From the NCBI RefSeq assembly GCF_029870955.1, contig NZ_PGFQ01000001.1, positions 868,001-932,000 on the forward strand: a stretch of 64,000 bases of DNA, given 5' to 3'. A program made the position numbers and the translations under genes. This DNA comes from Sulfitobacter faviae. Its GTDB lineage: Bacteria > Pseudomonadota > Alphaproteobacteria > Rhodobacterales > Rhodobacteraceae. Every line of letters begins with the position of its first letter. The stretch's first letter is position 1. Shown here piece after piece: positions 9,211 through 17,303 of the stretch. A model generated the notes under the pieces. That model had not been told where the DNA came from and did not search any database. It worked only from the letters and a program-made list of their open reading frames with translations.

Positions 9211-10506
9211 ATGACCAAAAAACTGCTTCGCTGGCGCCTTTTGACGTTTCACCGCGCCCCGCAAGATGGCTCTGATACTGACTCTTACTGCTACCATGAG
9301 GATGCCGGTCTGTTGATTTGCGACGGCATCATTAAGGACAGTGGCCCTTTCGACAGCATATTGGCCAAAGCCCCTGACGTGTCCGTCACCGATCACCGCC
9401 CCTACCTGATGATGGCGGGTTTCATCGACACGCATATTCACTTTCCACAGGTGCAAGTGATCGCCTCATGGGGGTCGCAATTGCTGGATTGGCTCAACAA
9501 TTACACTTTCCCGGAAGAGACCCGTTTTGCCTGCGAAAGCCATAGTGAACGCATGGCGCAGGCCTTTTTCGATCAGTTGATTGCCCATGGCACGACCAGC
9601 GCCGTGGCATATTGCTCGGTTCACAAGACCTCGGCAGATGCATTTTTCTCAGAGGCGACGCGGCGCAATATGCGGATGCTTGGCGGAAAGGTCTTGATGG
9701 ACCGGGACGCACCAGCCGAGCTTCGCGACACGCCGCAAGAAGGATATGACGAAACCAAAGCATTGATTTCGGAATGGCACGGCAAGGGTCGGAACGGCTA
9801 TGTGATATCGCCCCGCTTCGCCATTACGTCGACGCCAGAGCAGATGCAGATGGCCATGGCGCTCGCGAATGAGCATCCCGATTGCCACATCCAAACCCAT
9901 CTGTCCGAAAATAAGGACGAGATCGCCTTTACCAAAGCGCTATATCCCCAGGCGCAGGACTATCTGGATGTCTACCAATCCTACGGTCTGCTGCGGAACA
10001 ACACGTTGCTGGGGCACGCCATTCACCTTGAGCCGAGAGAAATTGATGCCTTGGCGGACACCGGCGCGCACCCCGTGTTTTGCCCGACATCGAATTTCTT
10101 CCTGGGCAGCGGGTTGTTTAATCACCACAAGCTAAATGCCCGTGGCATTCTGAACGGGATTGCGACGGACGTGGGTGCGGGCACGAGCTATTCGATGCTT
10201 CAAACCCTGAACGAGGGCTACAAGGTTCTGCAACTTCAAGGGCAGTCCCTGCATCCGCTCCAAGCCTTTGATTGGGCGACAAGGGGCAATGCTCAGGTTC
10301 TGGGTCTGGAAGACAAGATCGGTACATTGGCGGTGGGAACAGAAGCAGACGTTGTGATCTTGAACTCATCTGCCACAAGCGCGATGGCGCTGCGTATGGA
10401 GCGTGCCGAAAGTCTCGCAGAGGAGTTGTTCGTGCTGCAGATCATGGGAGACGACCGCGCGATCGAAGAAGTCTATCTGAGTGGTGTCGCGCAGAAGGTC
10501 GGCTGA
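9211..10506 (+). CDS. guaD: Guanine deaminase
   Basis: Zinc-dependent amidohydrolase, 431 residues, predicted to convert guanine to xanthine and ammonia, feeding the xanthine dehydrogenase encoded upstream. The metal-binding HTHIHFPQ motif is near residue 73. The catalytic-side motifs HLSENKDE near 231 and GHAIHLEPRE near 268, and the CPTSNFFLGSGLF segment near 291, match the guanine deaminase branch of the superfamily. A C-terminal amidohydrolase cap with GTEADVVILN ends the enzyme. The gene is on the same strand as xdhABC and the permease, 56 bases after the permease stop. The frame is intact. Start at 9211 is the only good ATG; no strong ribosome site is visible. Confidence 0.95.
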   Translation: MTKKLLRWRLLTFHRAPQDGSDTDSYCYHEDAGLLICDGIIKDSGPFDSILAKAPDVSVTDHRPYLMMAGFIDTHIHFPQVQVIASWGSQLLDWLNNYTFPEETRFACESHSERMAQAFFDQLIAHGTTSAVAYCSVHKTSADAFFSEATRRNMRMLGGKVLMDRDAPAELRDTPQEGYDETKALISEWHGKGRNGYVISPRFAITSTPEQMQMAMALANEHPDCHIQTHLSENKDEIAFTKALYPQAQDYLDVYQSYGLLRNNTLLGHAIHLEPREIDALADTGAHPVFCPTSNFFLGSGLFNHHKLNARGILNGIATDVGAGTSYSMLQTLNEGYKVLQLQGQSLHPLQAFDWATRGNAQVLGLEDKIGTLAVGTEADVVILNSSATSAMALRMERAESLAEELFVLQIMGDDRAIEEVYLSGVAQKVG

Positions 10507-11030
10507 GGTCAGACGGGCGAGGCCGGAGCGCGGGGGACAGCGGAACCTATCGCATTTGCAGGGACGCAAAGCTGAACCTGTGCAATCGCATCAAGACGTT
10601 CTCCAAAATGAGGCGCAAGCACGCGAGACAGCTTGGCCTTGATCGAAGACGCCATCGCAATGAACCCGCTAAACATTTCCCGAGCCCGGCCCCTCTCGCG
10701 CCTTGCAGGGAAAGTTGCCCATTCAGGCATCTTGGTTCCGAGTTACCTGATAAATGGCGGGAGCCACAGGCATCAACTCCGAAATTTCGGCGGTTGGACG
10801 TGGGTTAGGAAGCCCGCCGCCCTCTAGGCAATCCATACGACAAAGCCTTTCCCGCACCCCTTAACAAAAACCCACCCCCAAACCGCGCCGTAAAATGAAT
10901 GCTACATATCATTATTGACAGTATGAAAGATTGCTTTCATTCTCGCCTTATCGAGAATTTCGGAGGCACCGTTGCAGACCTCAATCAGAACTCAGCTAGA
11001 AGGTGTCTTTGAAGAAGGGATGGCAACCCG
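10507..11030. other. Gene-free stretch with possible transposase debris
   Basis: No convincing gene is seen. On the minus strand near 10735-10795 a short reading, ISELMPVAPAIYQVT, faintly recalls the ICxxLxIAPSTY segment of some IS3-family transposases, but this is too short to assign. Bases 10895-10960 are noticeably AT-richer than the surroundings. Confidence 0.3.
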
Positions 11031-11034
11031 TGCA

Positions 11035-11670
11035 CCTGACAGGCTGGTGTCCGCGACGAGGCACAGGCATTCGCGGTACAGTCATAGATCATCGCCAAGA
11101 TCTGGAACTTACGTGAGGCACTGTAGCAGCCGGACACGAAGTCAAGCGTTCAACGCGCGTTGACGCTCGCGGCGGCTGGCATCGCCACCCTTGTCCCGCG
11201 CGCCCGTTTCAGATTACGTCGTTGCTTCACGGACAACCCCTCTTTCCGGTATATTCGGTAGAGCTTCTTATGGTTCATGCTTATGCCTTTGTGTTCCAAC
11301 CGCACCCTGATCCGGCGGTAGCCGAACCGACGTCGCTTGCCGGCGATCTCCTGCATTTTCTTGCGGATATCGGTATTGTCCGGTGGGCGCTCGTGCCGGA
11401 CGGTTCTGGGGTCGACACCGATAAGCCGACACGCCCGGCCCCGCGAGATATCATGATCCCGCATCACCCGGAGCGCCGCATCTCGCCACTTTGTCAATGT
11501 CGTCGACTCTTTCCCTGAAGGTCTTTCAACACATCCTTGTCCAGTATGGTATCGGCCAGCAGGCACTTAAGCTTGGCATTCTCGTCCTCCAACGCCCTTT
11601 GTCAGACAGCCTCGGACACATCCATACCGCCACACTTGGCCTTCAGCTGGTGTGCAGGAGCAGCGACACA
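11035..11670 (-). mobile_element. Decayed IS3-family insertion sequence (orfA 3' part and orfB 5' part)
   Basis: On the minus strand the region first encodes the tail of an IS3 OrfA: LKAKCGGMDVSEAV, a stop, then ALEDENAKLKCLLADTIL and LDKDVLKDL. It then encodes the start of OrfB, with the HTH_21 segment RRFGYRRIRVRLEHKGISMN near 11300. The DDE-domain start follows (TLDFVSG, ILAMIYDCTANAC, VADTSLSGARVA). Decay is clear. A stop replaces a coding triplet in orfA, TGA stands where NARWTLDFVS would need TGG near 11159, and a one-base slip sits near 11070. Homology is lost below about 11035, so the rest of orfB and the terminal repeats are missing. No active transposase is made. Confidence 0.8.
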
Positions 11671-11862
11671 CAGATCGCTTTCCCCATTATGATATGCGCC
11701 AATTCGCCCTTAGGTTTGCTCCGCGTCTTTAGACATGCGTTGAAAAATCGTCGGAAACCAATCCTCGCGCAGCTTTTCGCCTGGCGTCATACGGTAATCA
11801 CCCCCGATGTTGAAAGGATGCGGAAGTTGAATTTTCTCGGCAGGATGAACGAAGAGATTCCG
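11671..11862. other. Spacer between two IS3 remnants
   Basis: This 192-base spacer between the minus-strand and plus-strand IS3 fragments shows no gene I can support. It may contain scrambled insertion-sequence ends, but no clear terminal inverted repeat was found by eye. Confidence 0.35.
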
Positions 11863-12020
11863 GTGAAAAAGACACGGTTTACCGAGGCCCAGATCATGGG
11901 CGTGCTGCGCCGGATGGAAGGCGGCGCTCCCGTGGAGTAGTGCGGTGAACACGGCATGAGCAGTGCCATGCTTTACAAATGGCGGGCCAAATATGGCGGT
12001 ATGGATGCGAGCCTGATCAG
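11863..12020 (+). mobile_element. IS3-family orfA remnant on the opposite strand
   Basis: From a GTG at 11863 the plus strand reads KKTRFTEAQIMGVLRRMEGG, then APVE, a TAG stop at 11938-11940, and then CGEHGMSSAMLYKWRAKYGG and MDASL. This is the helix-turn-helix half of an IS3 OrfA, broken by one nonsense codon and cut off at about 12020 with no orfB following. Its orientation is opposite to the neighbouring remnant, so these are two different or rearranged insertions. Confidence 0.78.
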
Positions 12021-12479
12021 GTCCGCACCTGGCGGTTCGAAAGCGGCTATAGATGCAAAAGGCAGCGAACGGCCGCTCTCTGCCCAGTTTGCCGTTTTCC
12101 GCGGCACACGACAGGTTCAGGCGAAGTCCTAGACGAGTGCGCGGTAGCGGGGCGGGCGTGAGAACCGTCGACATTAAGCATTGTCGTGGAGAGCCTAGAG
12201 ACAGAGAGCCCCTAAGATGGCGCCTGATCAAGGAGCCCCGGTGCGCGAAGTTATGAGGCACGATCTGTAGCTCAGCGACCGTTCCAACGCTTAACACTCG
12301 GCACCATATAATAATGCTCTAAATAATGTAACTATATACCAATATCTTAACTCTGAATCCTACCATCCCAGCCAACACTCTCCCCCGATTGCCCCCCTGC
12401 GCAGCGCCCGGCCTACGACATCGCGTCGCAGATTAAAGCGCCCTATAGCCTTGCCGCGACAGCCGGGGTATCAGGGCGC
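12021..12479. other. Gene-free stretch upstream of copper cluster
   Basis: No supported gene. Bases 12300-12365 are strikingly AT-rich compared with both sides and lie upstream of the copper-handling genes, so they may hold their promoter. No specific -35/-10 pair or operator can be assigned with confidence. Confidence 0.3.
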
Positions 12480-12851
12480 ATGTCCGCCGTTTCGCGCATA
12501 TCCTCGCTTCGGGTCAGTCTGACCCTCTTGCTGCTGCTGGCCCTTGCCAGCTTGCCTTTCGCCCATCGGGCGACCGCGCAGGTGCAGCAGGATCCGGCGT
12601 TCATCGCCTTTATCCAAGCGGGCGGCACGTTGAGCGACCTTTGCGATGGGCCGGTCGAAGGGCAGAACCATGCGGCTTTGGATTGCGAAGCCTGCCGCAT
12701 CGTCAACGCGCTGATCTTGCCCAACCCGGCGGATGTCTTTCTGCCGCGCGCGGCGCTGCACTTTGCCACGCCCCGCCTGACCCGCGCCTTGGGCGCGCCA
12801 CGCAGTCCCGCCGGGGCGCCACCGCCTGTCAGGGGCCCTCCCTTCGTCTGA
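12480..12851 (+). CDS. DUF2946-like small exported or membrane protein
   Basis: A 123-residue protein with an amino-terminal hydrophobic segment (SLTLLLLLALASLPFAHRA) that looks like a signal peptide or anchor. The mature part holds a cysteine cluster, LCDGPVEG then CEACRI (C-x13-C-x2-C), as in DUF2946 proteins. These proteins are often found next to PCuAC copper chaperones and TonB receptors; their biochemical role is not known. Here a PCuAC gene follows 37 bases downstream on the same strand, so copper handling in the periplasm is the likely context. Assignment to the family is by motif and neighbourhood only. Confidence 0.6.
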   Translation: MSAVSRISSLRVSLTLLLLLALASLPFAHRATAQVQQDPAFIAFIQAGGTLSDLCDGPVEGQNHAALDCEACRIVNALILPNPADVFLPRAALHFATPRLTRALGAPRSPAGAPPPVRGPPFV

Positions 12852-12888
12852 GCCACCACCTTTTTTTGCACATCTCAGACAATGGAAC

Positions 12889-13385
12889 ATGACAATGAAA
12901 TCTCTCTATACCGTAGCCTTGGCTGCCCTCATCGCCCTGCCCGCCGCCGCGCATGAGTACACCGCAGGCGCTTTGACCGTCGATCACCCGATGGCTTATG
13001 AGACCCCGAAAACCGCCCGCGTGGGCGGCGGCTATCTGACGATCACCAATGGCGGCGACACTGCCGACCGTCTTGTCAGCATCAGCGCCGAGGGCTTTGA
13101 CGAAGTCTCTCTCCATGAGACGACCACCGATGACATGGGCGTTGCGCGCATGTCTCATGTGGACGGCATCGACCTGCCCGCGGGCGAAACTGTCACCCTC
13201 AAACCCGGGGGCTGCATGTGATGTTCATGGGTCTCGACGGTGATCCCTTTGAGGAAGGCGAGAAAATCCCCGCCACCCTGACCTTTGAAAAGGCCGGAAC
13301 CTTGGATGTGACGTTCAATGTGGAAAGCCGCCGCGGGCATGACGCGGGCGGAATGGATCACTCATCGCACGAGCATAAACACTAA
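12889..13385 (+). CDS. PCuAC-type periplasmic copper chaperone, frameshifted as given
   Basis: Secreted copper chaperone of the PCuAC (DUF461) family, which delivers Cu(I) to cytochrome oxidase and other targets. The signal peptide is MKSLYTVALAALIALPAAAH. The mature part has the family's His/Met ligands: HETTTDDMGVARMSHVDGI in the first frame and HVMFMGL in the second, plus a His-rich tail (HDAGGMDHSSHEHKH). The frame breaks after LKPGG. The sequence GGGGGC at 13207-13212 needs one extra base to join LKPGG to HVMFMGL, giving 165 residues. ATGs at 12889 and 12895 are both possible starts. As given, the product lacks the metal-binding carboxyl end. Confidence 0.85.
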
Positions 13386-13403
13386 GCCCAAGCCCATCGC
13401 AGG

Positions 13404-13778
13404 ATGCGCCGCAAGGCGTTGACCGGCCCGCTTCAACACCTCTGCCTCTGGGCGGTGGTGTTGTTGTTTGGGGCGTTCTCGGCGTTCGCGCCCGGAACCA
13501 TGCCAGAGCGCCAGCAAGGCGCGCTGACCATGGTGCTGTGCACGGGCCACGGGGTGGAGACGGTGACCATCGGACCAGACGGCGAACCGGTGCAGCCCGA
13601 GCACAAGCCCTGCGACTGGAACCAGCACTCCCTCGCTGCCCTACGCAGGGGGCTGGCGGTGCAGCCCTTGGCCGTCACCTTTCACCCGGCGCCACCGCTG
13701 CCCCCTGCCCCTGCCACACAGCCCAAACCGCGCCGCGCCTCTGTCAAACGCGCAAGGGCGCCGCCACGGGTTCTCTGA
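13404..13778 (+). CDS. DUF2946-like membrane-anchored protein
   Basis: A 124-residue protein with one hydrophobic segment near residues 13-32. The following motif, VLCTGHGVETVTIGPDGEPV then CDWNQH, is characteristic of the DUF2946 family. The proline- and arginine-rich tail looks disordered. It is the second such protein in this cluster, placed between the copper chaperone and the PepSY protein and separated by only 18 and 41 bases. An operon is therefore likely. The function is unknown; an auxiliary role in copper acquisition is inferred from neighbours only. Confidence 0.6.
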   Translation: MRRKALTGPLQHLCLWAVVLLFGAFSAFAPGTMPERQQGALTMVLCTGHGVETVTIGPDGEPVQPEHKPCDWNQHSLAALRRGLAVQPLAVTFHPAPPLPPAPATQPKPRRASVKRARAPPRVL

Positions 13779-13819
13779 CCTTCCAAACCACATATCAATT
13801 CAGTCAGAGGACCAAATAC

Positions 13820-15229
13820 ATGGTTTCCATCGATCCTGCAGGCGCGGCAGCCCTGCAAAACGACAATACGCAACGTGCGAACAGCTTTTACCGCGCCGCT
13901 TGGCGCTGGCATTTCTATGCCGGGGTCTATGTCATCCCCTTTTTCATCATGCTCGCCCTAACGGGGCTTGTGATGCTTTGGATTGCCTTCATTGGCGGGC
14001 GGGACGGAGAGCGGATCGCCGTCACGCCCCAAGACGCACCCCTCGCCCTCTCCGATCAGGCCGCCGCCGCACAGGCCAGCATCGAAGGCGGCACCCTTGT
14101 GCAATATGTCGCCCCCCGCGCCGATGATCTGGCCGCGATCTTTCGGGTGGACGCGCATGACGTGGCGACCATGGTCGCCGTTGATCCCTATACCGCCGAA
14201 GTCCTCGCCAGCTTCCCGCGCCGCAGCGGCTGGTACGACATGGCCGACAACATCCACGGCAGCCTGCTATTAGGCGTGACCGGCGACCGCATGATCGAGA
14301 TCGCGGCCTCGCTCGGCATGGTGCTGATCGCCACGGGGCTCTACCTCTGGTGGCCGCGCGGCACTGGTTTGCGGGCGGCACTGCTTCCGCGACTGGGCCG
14401 TGGGCGCGCCTTGTGGAAATCTCTGCACGGGGCGATCGGGCTTTGGGTGTCGGTGGTGCTGTTTTTCTTCCTGATCTCGGGCCTCTCTTGGGCCGGTATC
14501 TGGGGTGAAAAGATGGTGCAGGCATGGAGCCAGTTCCCGGCAGAGAAATGGGAGGCTCCGCTGTCGGATGACCTCCACGCCAGCATGAACCACGGGCCCA
14601 AGGAGGTGCCTTGGGCGCTGGAGCAGACCCCGATGCCCGCCTCGGGCAGCGATGCCGGGGTGGCGGGATTGGCCGAAGGCACGCCGGCCACGCTTGATAC
14701 CATCGACGCGCTGGCCCGGCAGATTGGCTTTGACGCGCGCTATCAGATAAACCTGCCCCGCGGCGAAGACGGGGTTTGGACGCTGAGCCGGGATTCGATG
14801 AACACCGATGCGATCGACCCCACCAGCGACCGGACGGTGCATATCGACCGGCACACGGGCAAGATCCTCGCCGATGTGCGCTATGAGGATTATTCGCTGG
14901 CCGGGAAGGCGATGGCCGTGGGCATCGCGCTGCATATGGGCACCTTGGGTTGGCCGAGCGTTTTGGCCAATACGCTGTTTTGCCTCTCGGTGATCTTTCT
15001 CTGCGTCTCGGGCGTGGTGATGTGGTGGAAACGCCGCCCGGCAAATCCTGCCGGTTGGCTCTCTGCCCCGCCCGCACCGCGCAATATGACGCTGTGGAAA
15101 GGCGCGGCTCTGGTCGGTCTGGTGGTGGCGCTGGCCTTTCCGATGGCGGGGGTCACCCTGCTGGCCGTGGGGCTGCTGGATTGGCTCCTGCTGCGCCGCG
15201 TGCCCGCGCTGAAGCGCATGGTCTCCTAA
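13820..15229 (+). CDS. PepSY-domain integral membrane protein
   Basis: A 469-residue PepSY-associated transmembrane protein. Four to five membrane spans are visible: near residues 35-60 (VIPFFIMLALTGLVMLWIAF), 150-175, 210-235, 375-400 and 425-450. Two soluble PepSY-type segments lie between them (near 100-135, and 300-350 with HIDRHTGKILADVRYEDYS). A YLWWPRG motif follows the second helix, as is usual in the family. Relatives are found with TonB receptors and metal-uptake genes and are thought to act as ferric- or cupric-reductase-like partners. Here the preceding copper genes suggest a copper role. The ATG at 13820 is chosen because it begins the conserved region; no strong Shine-Dalgarno is visible. 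Confidence 0.85.
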   Translation: MVSIDPAGAAALQNDNTQRANSFYRAAWRWHFYAGVYVIPFFIMLALTGLVMLWIAFIGGRDGERIAVTPQDAPLALSDQAAAAQASIEGGTLVQYVAPRADDLAAIFRVDAHDVATMVAVDPYTAEVLASFPRRSGWYDMADNIHGSLLLGVTGDRMIEIAASLGMVLIATGLYLWWPRGTGLRAALLPRLGRGRALWKSLHGAIGLWVSVVLFFFLISGLSWAGIWGEKMVQAWSQFPAEKWEAPLSDDLHASMNHGPKEVPWALEQTPMPASGSDAGVAGLAEGTPATLDTIDALARQIGFDARYQINLPRGEDGVWTLSRDSMNTDAIDPTSDRTVHIDRHTGKILADVRYEDYSLAGKAMAVGIALHMGTLGWPSVLANTLFCLSVIFLCVSGVVMWWKRRPANPAGWLSAPPAPRNMTLWKGAALVGLVVALAFPMAGVTLLAVGLLDWLLLRRVPALKRMVS

Positions 15230-15235
15230 GATGCC

Positions 15236-15259
15236 GCCCGCCCCTTCGCGGGGGCGGGC
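15236..15259. terminator. Strong GC hairpin between convergent genes
   Basis: GCCCGCCCC and GGGGCGGGC form a 9-bp stem with a 6-base loop, six bases after the PepSY gene stop and 12 bases from the stop of the convergent aminotransferase. It probably serves both directions. No T tract follows. Confidence 0.6.
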
Positions 15260-15271
15260 ACCCATCGGCGT

Positions 15272-16186
15272 TCAGGCCGTGTGCTGTTTGATCAGCTCTT
15301 TGTACAGCGCTTGGATGCGTTTGGTGACAGGGCGCTCGCCCGTGCCGATGGGTTTGCCGTCGATCTCGGCCACCGGGGTCTGCGCGCCGAAGGTGCCGGT
15401 GAGGAAAGCCTCATCCGCGCCGTAAGCCTCGTAGAGCGAGAAGTTCTTTTCCTTCATCGGGATGCCATTCGCGTGGCAGAGGTCGATGACCTTTTGCCGC
15501 GTCACGCCGTTCATGCAGTAGTCCCCGGTCGAGGTCCAAACCTCCCCCCGGCGCACGATGAAGAAGTTGCAGGCGTTGGTGGTGTTCACGAAACCATGCG
15601 GGTCGAGCATCAGCGCCTCATCCGCGCCCGCTTCCTCGGCCTGCAGGCAGGCGATGATGCAGTTGAGCTTGGAATGGCTGTTGAGCTTCGGGTCTTGGCT
15701 GTGCGGCAGGCCGCGCACCTGCGGGACGGAGGCGAGGCGGATGCCCTTGGACTGCAGCCGGTCAACGGGTTTGGAATGTTCCATGATGATCACCAGCGTC
15801 GGCCCGGTGGTGCTGAGTGACGGGTGCTGGAAGGGTTTGTCCTTGATCCCGCGCGTCAGCATCAGGCGGCAGTGCACGTCATCGTGCATGTCATTCGCCT
15901 CTGCCGTGCGGCGCAGGGCGTCGGCGACGCCGGCCTTGTCCATCCCCACATCGAGCGAGATCGCTTTGCAGGAGTTGAAGAAGCGGTCCATATGCTCATC
16001 GAAGAAGGCCCATGTACCGTTATAGAGGCGCATGCCCTCCCAGATGCCGTCGCCCAGCATGAAGCCCGCGTCATAGACCGAGACTTTGGCTTCGTCGCGG
16101 TGTACGATGTCGCCATTGACGTAGATCTTGATGTCGCGGTTGCGCGCGTCTTCGTCGGCGGCGTGGGTGGTGGTGTGTTCGGTCAT
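15272..16186 (-). CDS. Class IV aminotransferase (branched-chain or D-amino-acid type)
   Basis: A PLP-dependent class IV aminotransferase, 304 residues. The start at 16186 (MTEHTTTHAADEDARN) is preferred; an upstream in-frame extension to 16282 is low-complexity and crosses repeats. Visible landmarks: YDAGFMLGDGIWEG near residue 40, RLMLTRG near 110, HSKLNCIIACLQAEEAGADE with the PLP lysine near 180, FVNTTNACNFFIVRRGEVWT near 215 and FLTGTFGAQTPVAEIDG near 270. The family transfers amino groups to 2-oxo acids. Whether the substrate is a branched-chain amino acid, a D-amino acid or an (R)-amine cannot be told from sequence alone. It appears monocistronic and converges on the PepSY gene. Confidence 0.88.
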   Translation of the reverse strand: MTEHTTTHAADEDARNRDIKIYVNGDIVHRDEAKVSVYDAGFMLGDGIWEGMRLYNGTWAFFDEHMDRFFNSCKAISLDVGMDKAGVADALRRTAEANDMHDDVHCRLMLTRGIKDKPFQHPSLSTTGPTLVIIMEHSKPVDRLQSKGIRLASVPQVRGLPHSQDPKLNSHSKLNCIIACLQAEEAGADEALMLDPHGFVNTTNACNFFIVRRGEVWTSTGDYCMNGVTRQKVIDLCHANGIPMKEKNFSLYEAYGADEAFLTGTFGAQTPVAEIDGKPIGTGERPVTKRIQALYKELIKQHTA

Positions 16187-16242
16187 GATGGGGGTCCGTT
16201 GGTGAGGGCGGTTGGCGCTATTGATACGCAAATGATGCGCTC

Positions 16243-16294
16243 TTACCACCCCGGTCCGGAACTGAGTGCTTGAGGTTACCACCCCGGCCCGGAA
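16243..16294. promoter_or_regulatory. Pair of 19-bp direct repeats spaced by three helical turns
   Basis: TTACCACCCCGGTCCGGAA at 16243-16261 recurs at 16276-16294 with one difference, 33 bases apart, upstream of the aminotransferase start. A period near three turns of DNA is what tandem protein-binding sites often show. The binding protein is unknown, and a chance repeat is possible. Confidence 0.45.
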
Positions 16295-16315
16295 TCAAGC
16301 CGGAGGCGCCGGGCC

Positions 16316-16390
16316 ATCGCCTGCCCGCCCGTCACGCCGGAGGCGTGCCAGCCTATATGGGCGCACCTTTGGTGCGACCGGGTAGGCGAT
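16316..16390. repeat. Cloverleaf-like structured element
   Basis: An outer 12-bp stem pairs ATCGCCTGCCCG (16316-16327) with CGGGTAGGCGAT (16379-16390), with one G-T/G-U pair. It encloses two perfect hairpins: CACGCC-GGA-GGCGTG (16333-16347) and CGCACC-TTT-GGTGCG (16362-16376). A related stem sequence recurs without the inner hairpins at 16463-16484. The pattern suits a REP-like dispersed repeat or a small structured RNA. No match to a known RNA family is claimed. Confidence 0.55.
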
Positions 16391-16462
16391 TTGGTGAGGC
16401 CGGACGTGACATATCGAGCGCACATCACGGTTGAACCATAAAGTGGAAGAAACTCACGACAG

Positions 16463-16484
16463 ATCGCCCACCCGCGGGCAGGCG
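16463..16484. repeat. Short palindrome related to the 16316-16390 element
   Basis: ATCGCCCACCCG is immediately followed by CGGGCAGGCG, repeating the outer stem of the element at 16316-16390 but with no insert. It lies 12 bases beyond the stop of the minus-strand ABC permease, so it could also act as that operon's transcription end. No T run is present. Confidence 0.45.
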
Positions 16485-16496
16485 CTGGCCCTTGTG

Positions 16497-17303
16497 TTAT
16501 ACCCGCCAGCGCAACACGCGCCGCTCCACAAAGGCCACGGCCGACGACACCGCCACGCCCAGCAGCGACAAGATCACCACCCCTGCAAACAGCCGCTCCA
16601 GATCATACAAGCTCCCGGCCTGCAGGATATACGCCCCAATCCCATATTCCGCGCCCAGCATCTCTGCCGCCACCAGCAGGATAATCGCGATCGTCAGCGA
16701 AATACGCAAGCCGGACAGAATCCCCGGCATCGCACCGGGCACCACGATCTTGGACACGATCGACCACCAGCCGAGGCCGAAACTCTGCCCCATGCGGATC
16801 AGCACCCGGTCCACATTGTCGACCGCCGCATAGGTCGCCACCACCGTGGGCGTGAAGGTGCCAAAGGCGATCAGCGCGTATTTGCTGGCCTCGTCGATGC
16901 CGAACCAAATCACGAAGAGCGGCAGCAGCGCGATCTTGGGGATGGGGAAAATCGCCGCCACCAGCGGCACCAGCCCCGCGCGGACCAAGGAAAACAACCC
17001 GATCAACACGCCGATGCCGATGCCCAATGAGGCACCAATCAGCGCGCCCACTGCCAGACGGGTCAGCGAGGGGCCGAGGTGTTTGAACAGCATCCCCGAC
17101 TGGTAAAGCTCTTGAAAGGTCAGCAAGACATCGCTGGGCCGCGGCAGGGTCAGGGGTGAGATGAAGCCGCCGCGCGTGCCCCATTCCGCCAGCAGGATCA
17201 GCACCACGAAAACCGCAAGCCCCACGCCGCGCCGGGTGCCGGGCTGGAAACCACCGCCGCGAAAAGTGACCTCGCGGGCGTTCACATCCGTCATTTCAGC
17301 CAT
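16497..17303 (-). CDS. ABC transporter permease, TauC/SsuC (nitrate/sulfonate/taurine) type
   Basis: A 268-residue binding-protein-dependent transport permease. Six hydrophobic segments are visible, the first near residues 27-42. The EAA loop lies near residues 160-185 (FGLGWWSIVSKIVVPGAMPG). The start overlaps the end of the ATPase gene by eight bases, so the two are translationally coupled. Together with the ATPase (17296-18063) and binding protein (19576-20595) it forms an importer of the NitT/TauT family. Substrates of this family include nitrate, sulfonates, thiamine precursors and aromatic acids; nothing here identifies the ligand. Confidence 0.9.
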   Translation of the reverse strand: MAEMTDVNAREVTFRGGGFQPGTRRGVGLAVFVVLILLAEWGTRGGFISPLTLPRPSDVLLTFQELYQSGMLFKHLGPSLTRLAVGALIGASLGIGIGVLIGLFSLVRAGLVPLVAAIFPIPKIALLPLFVIWFGIDEASKYALIAFGTFTPTVVATYAAVDNVDRVLIRMGQSFGLGWWSIVSKIVVPGAMPGILSGLRISLTIAIILLVAAEMLGAEYGIGAYILQAGSLYDLERLFAGVVILSLLGVAVSSAVAFVERRVLRWRV

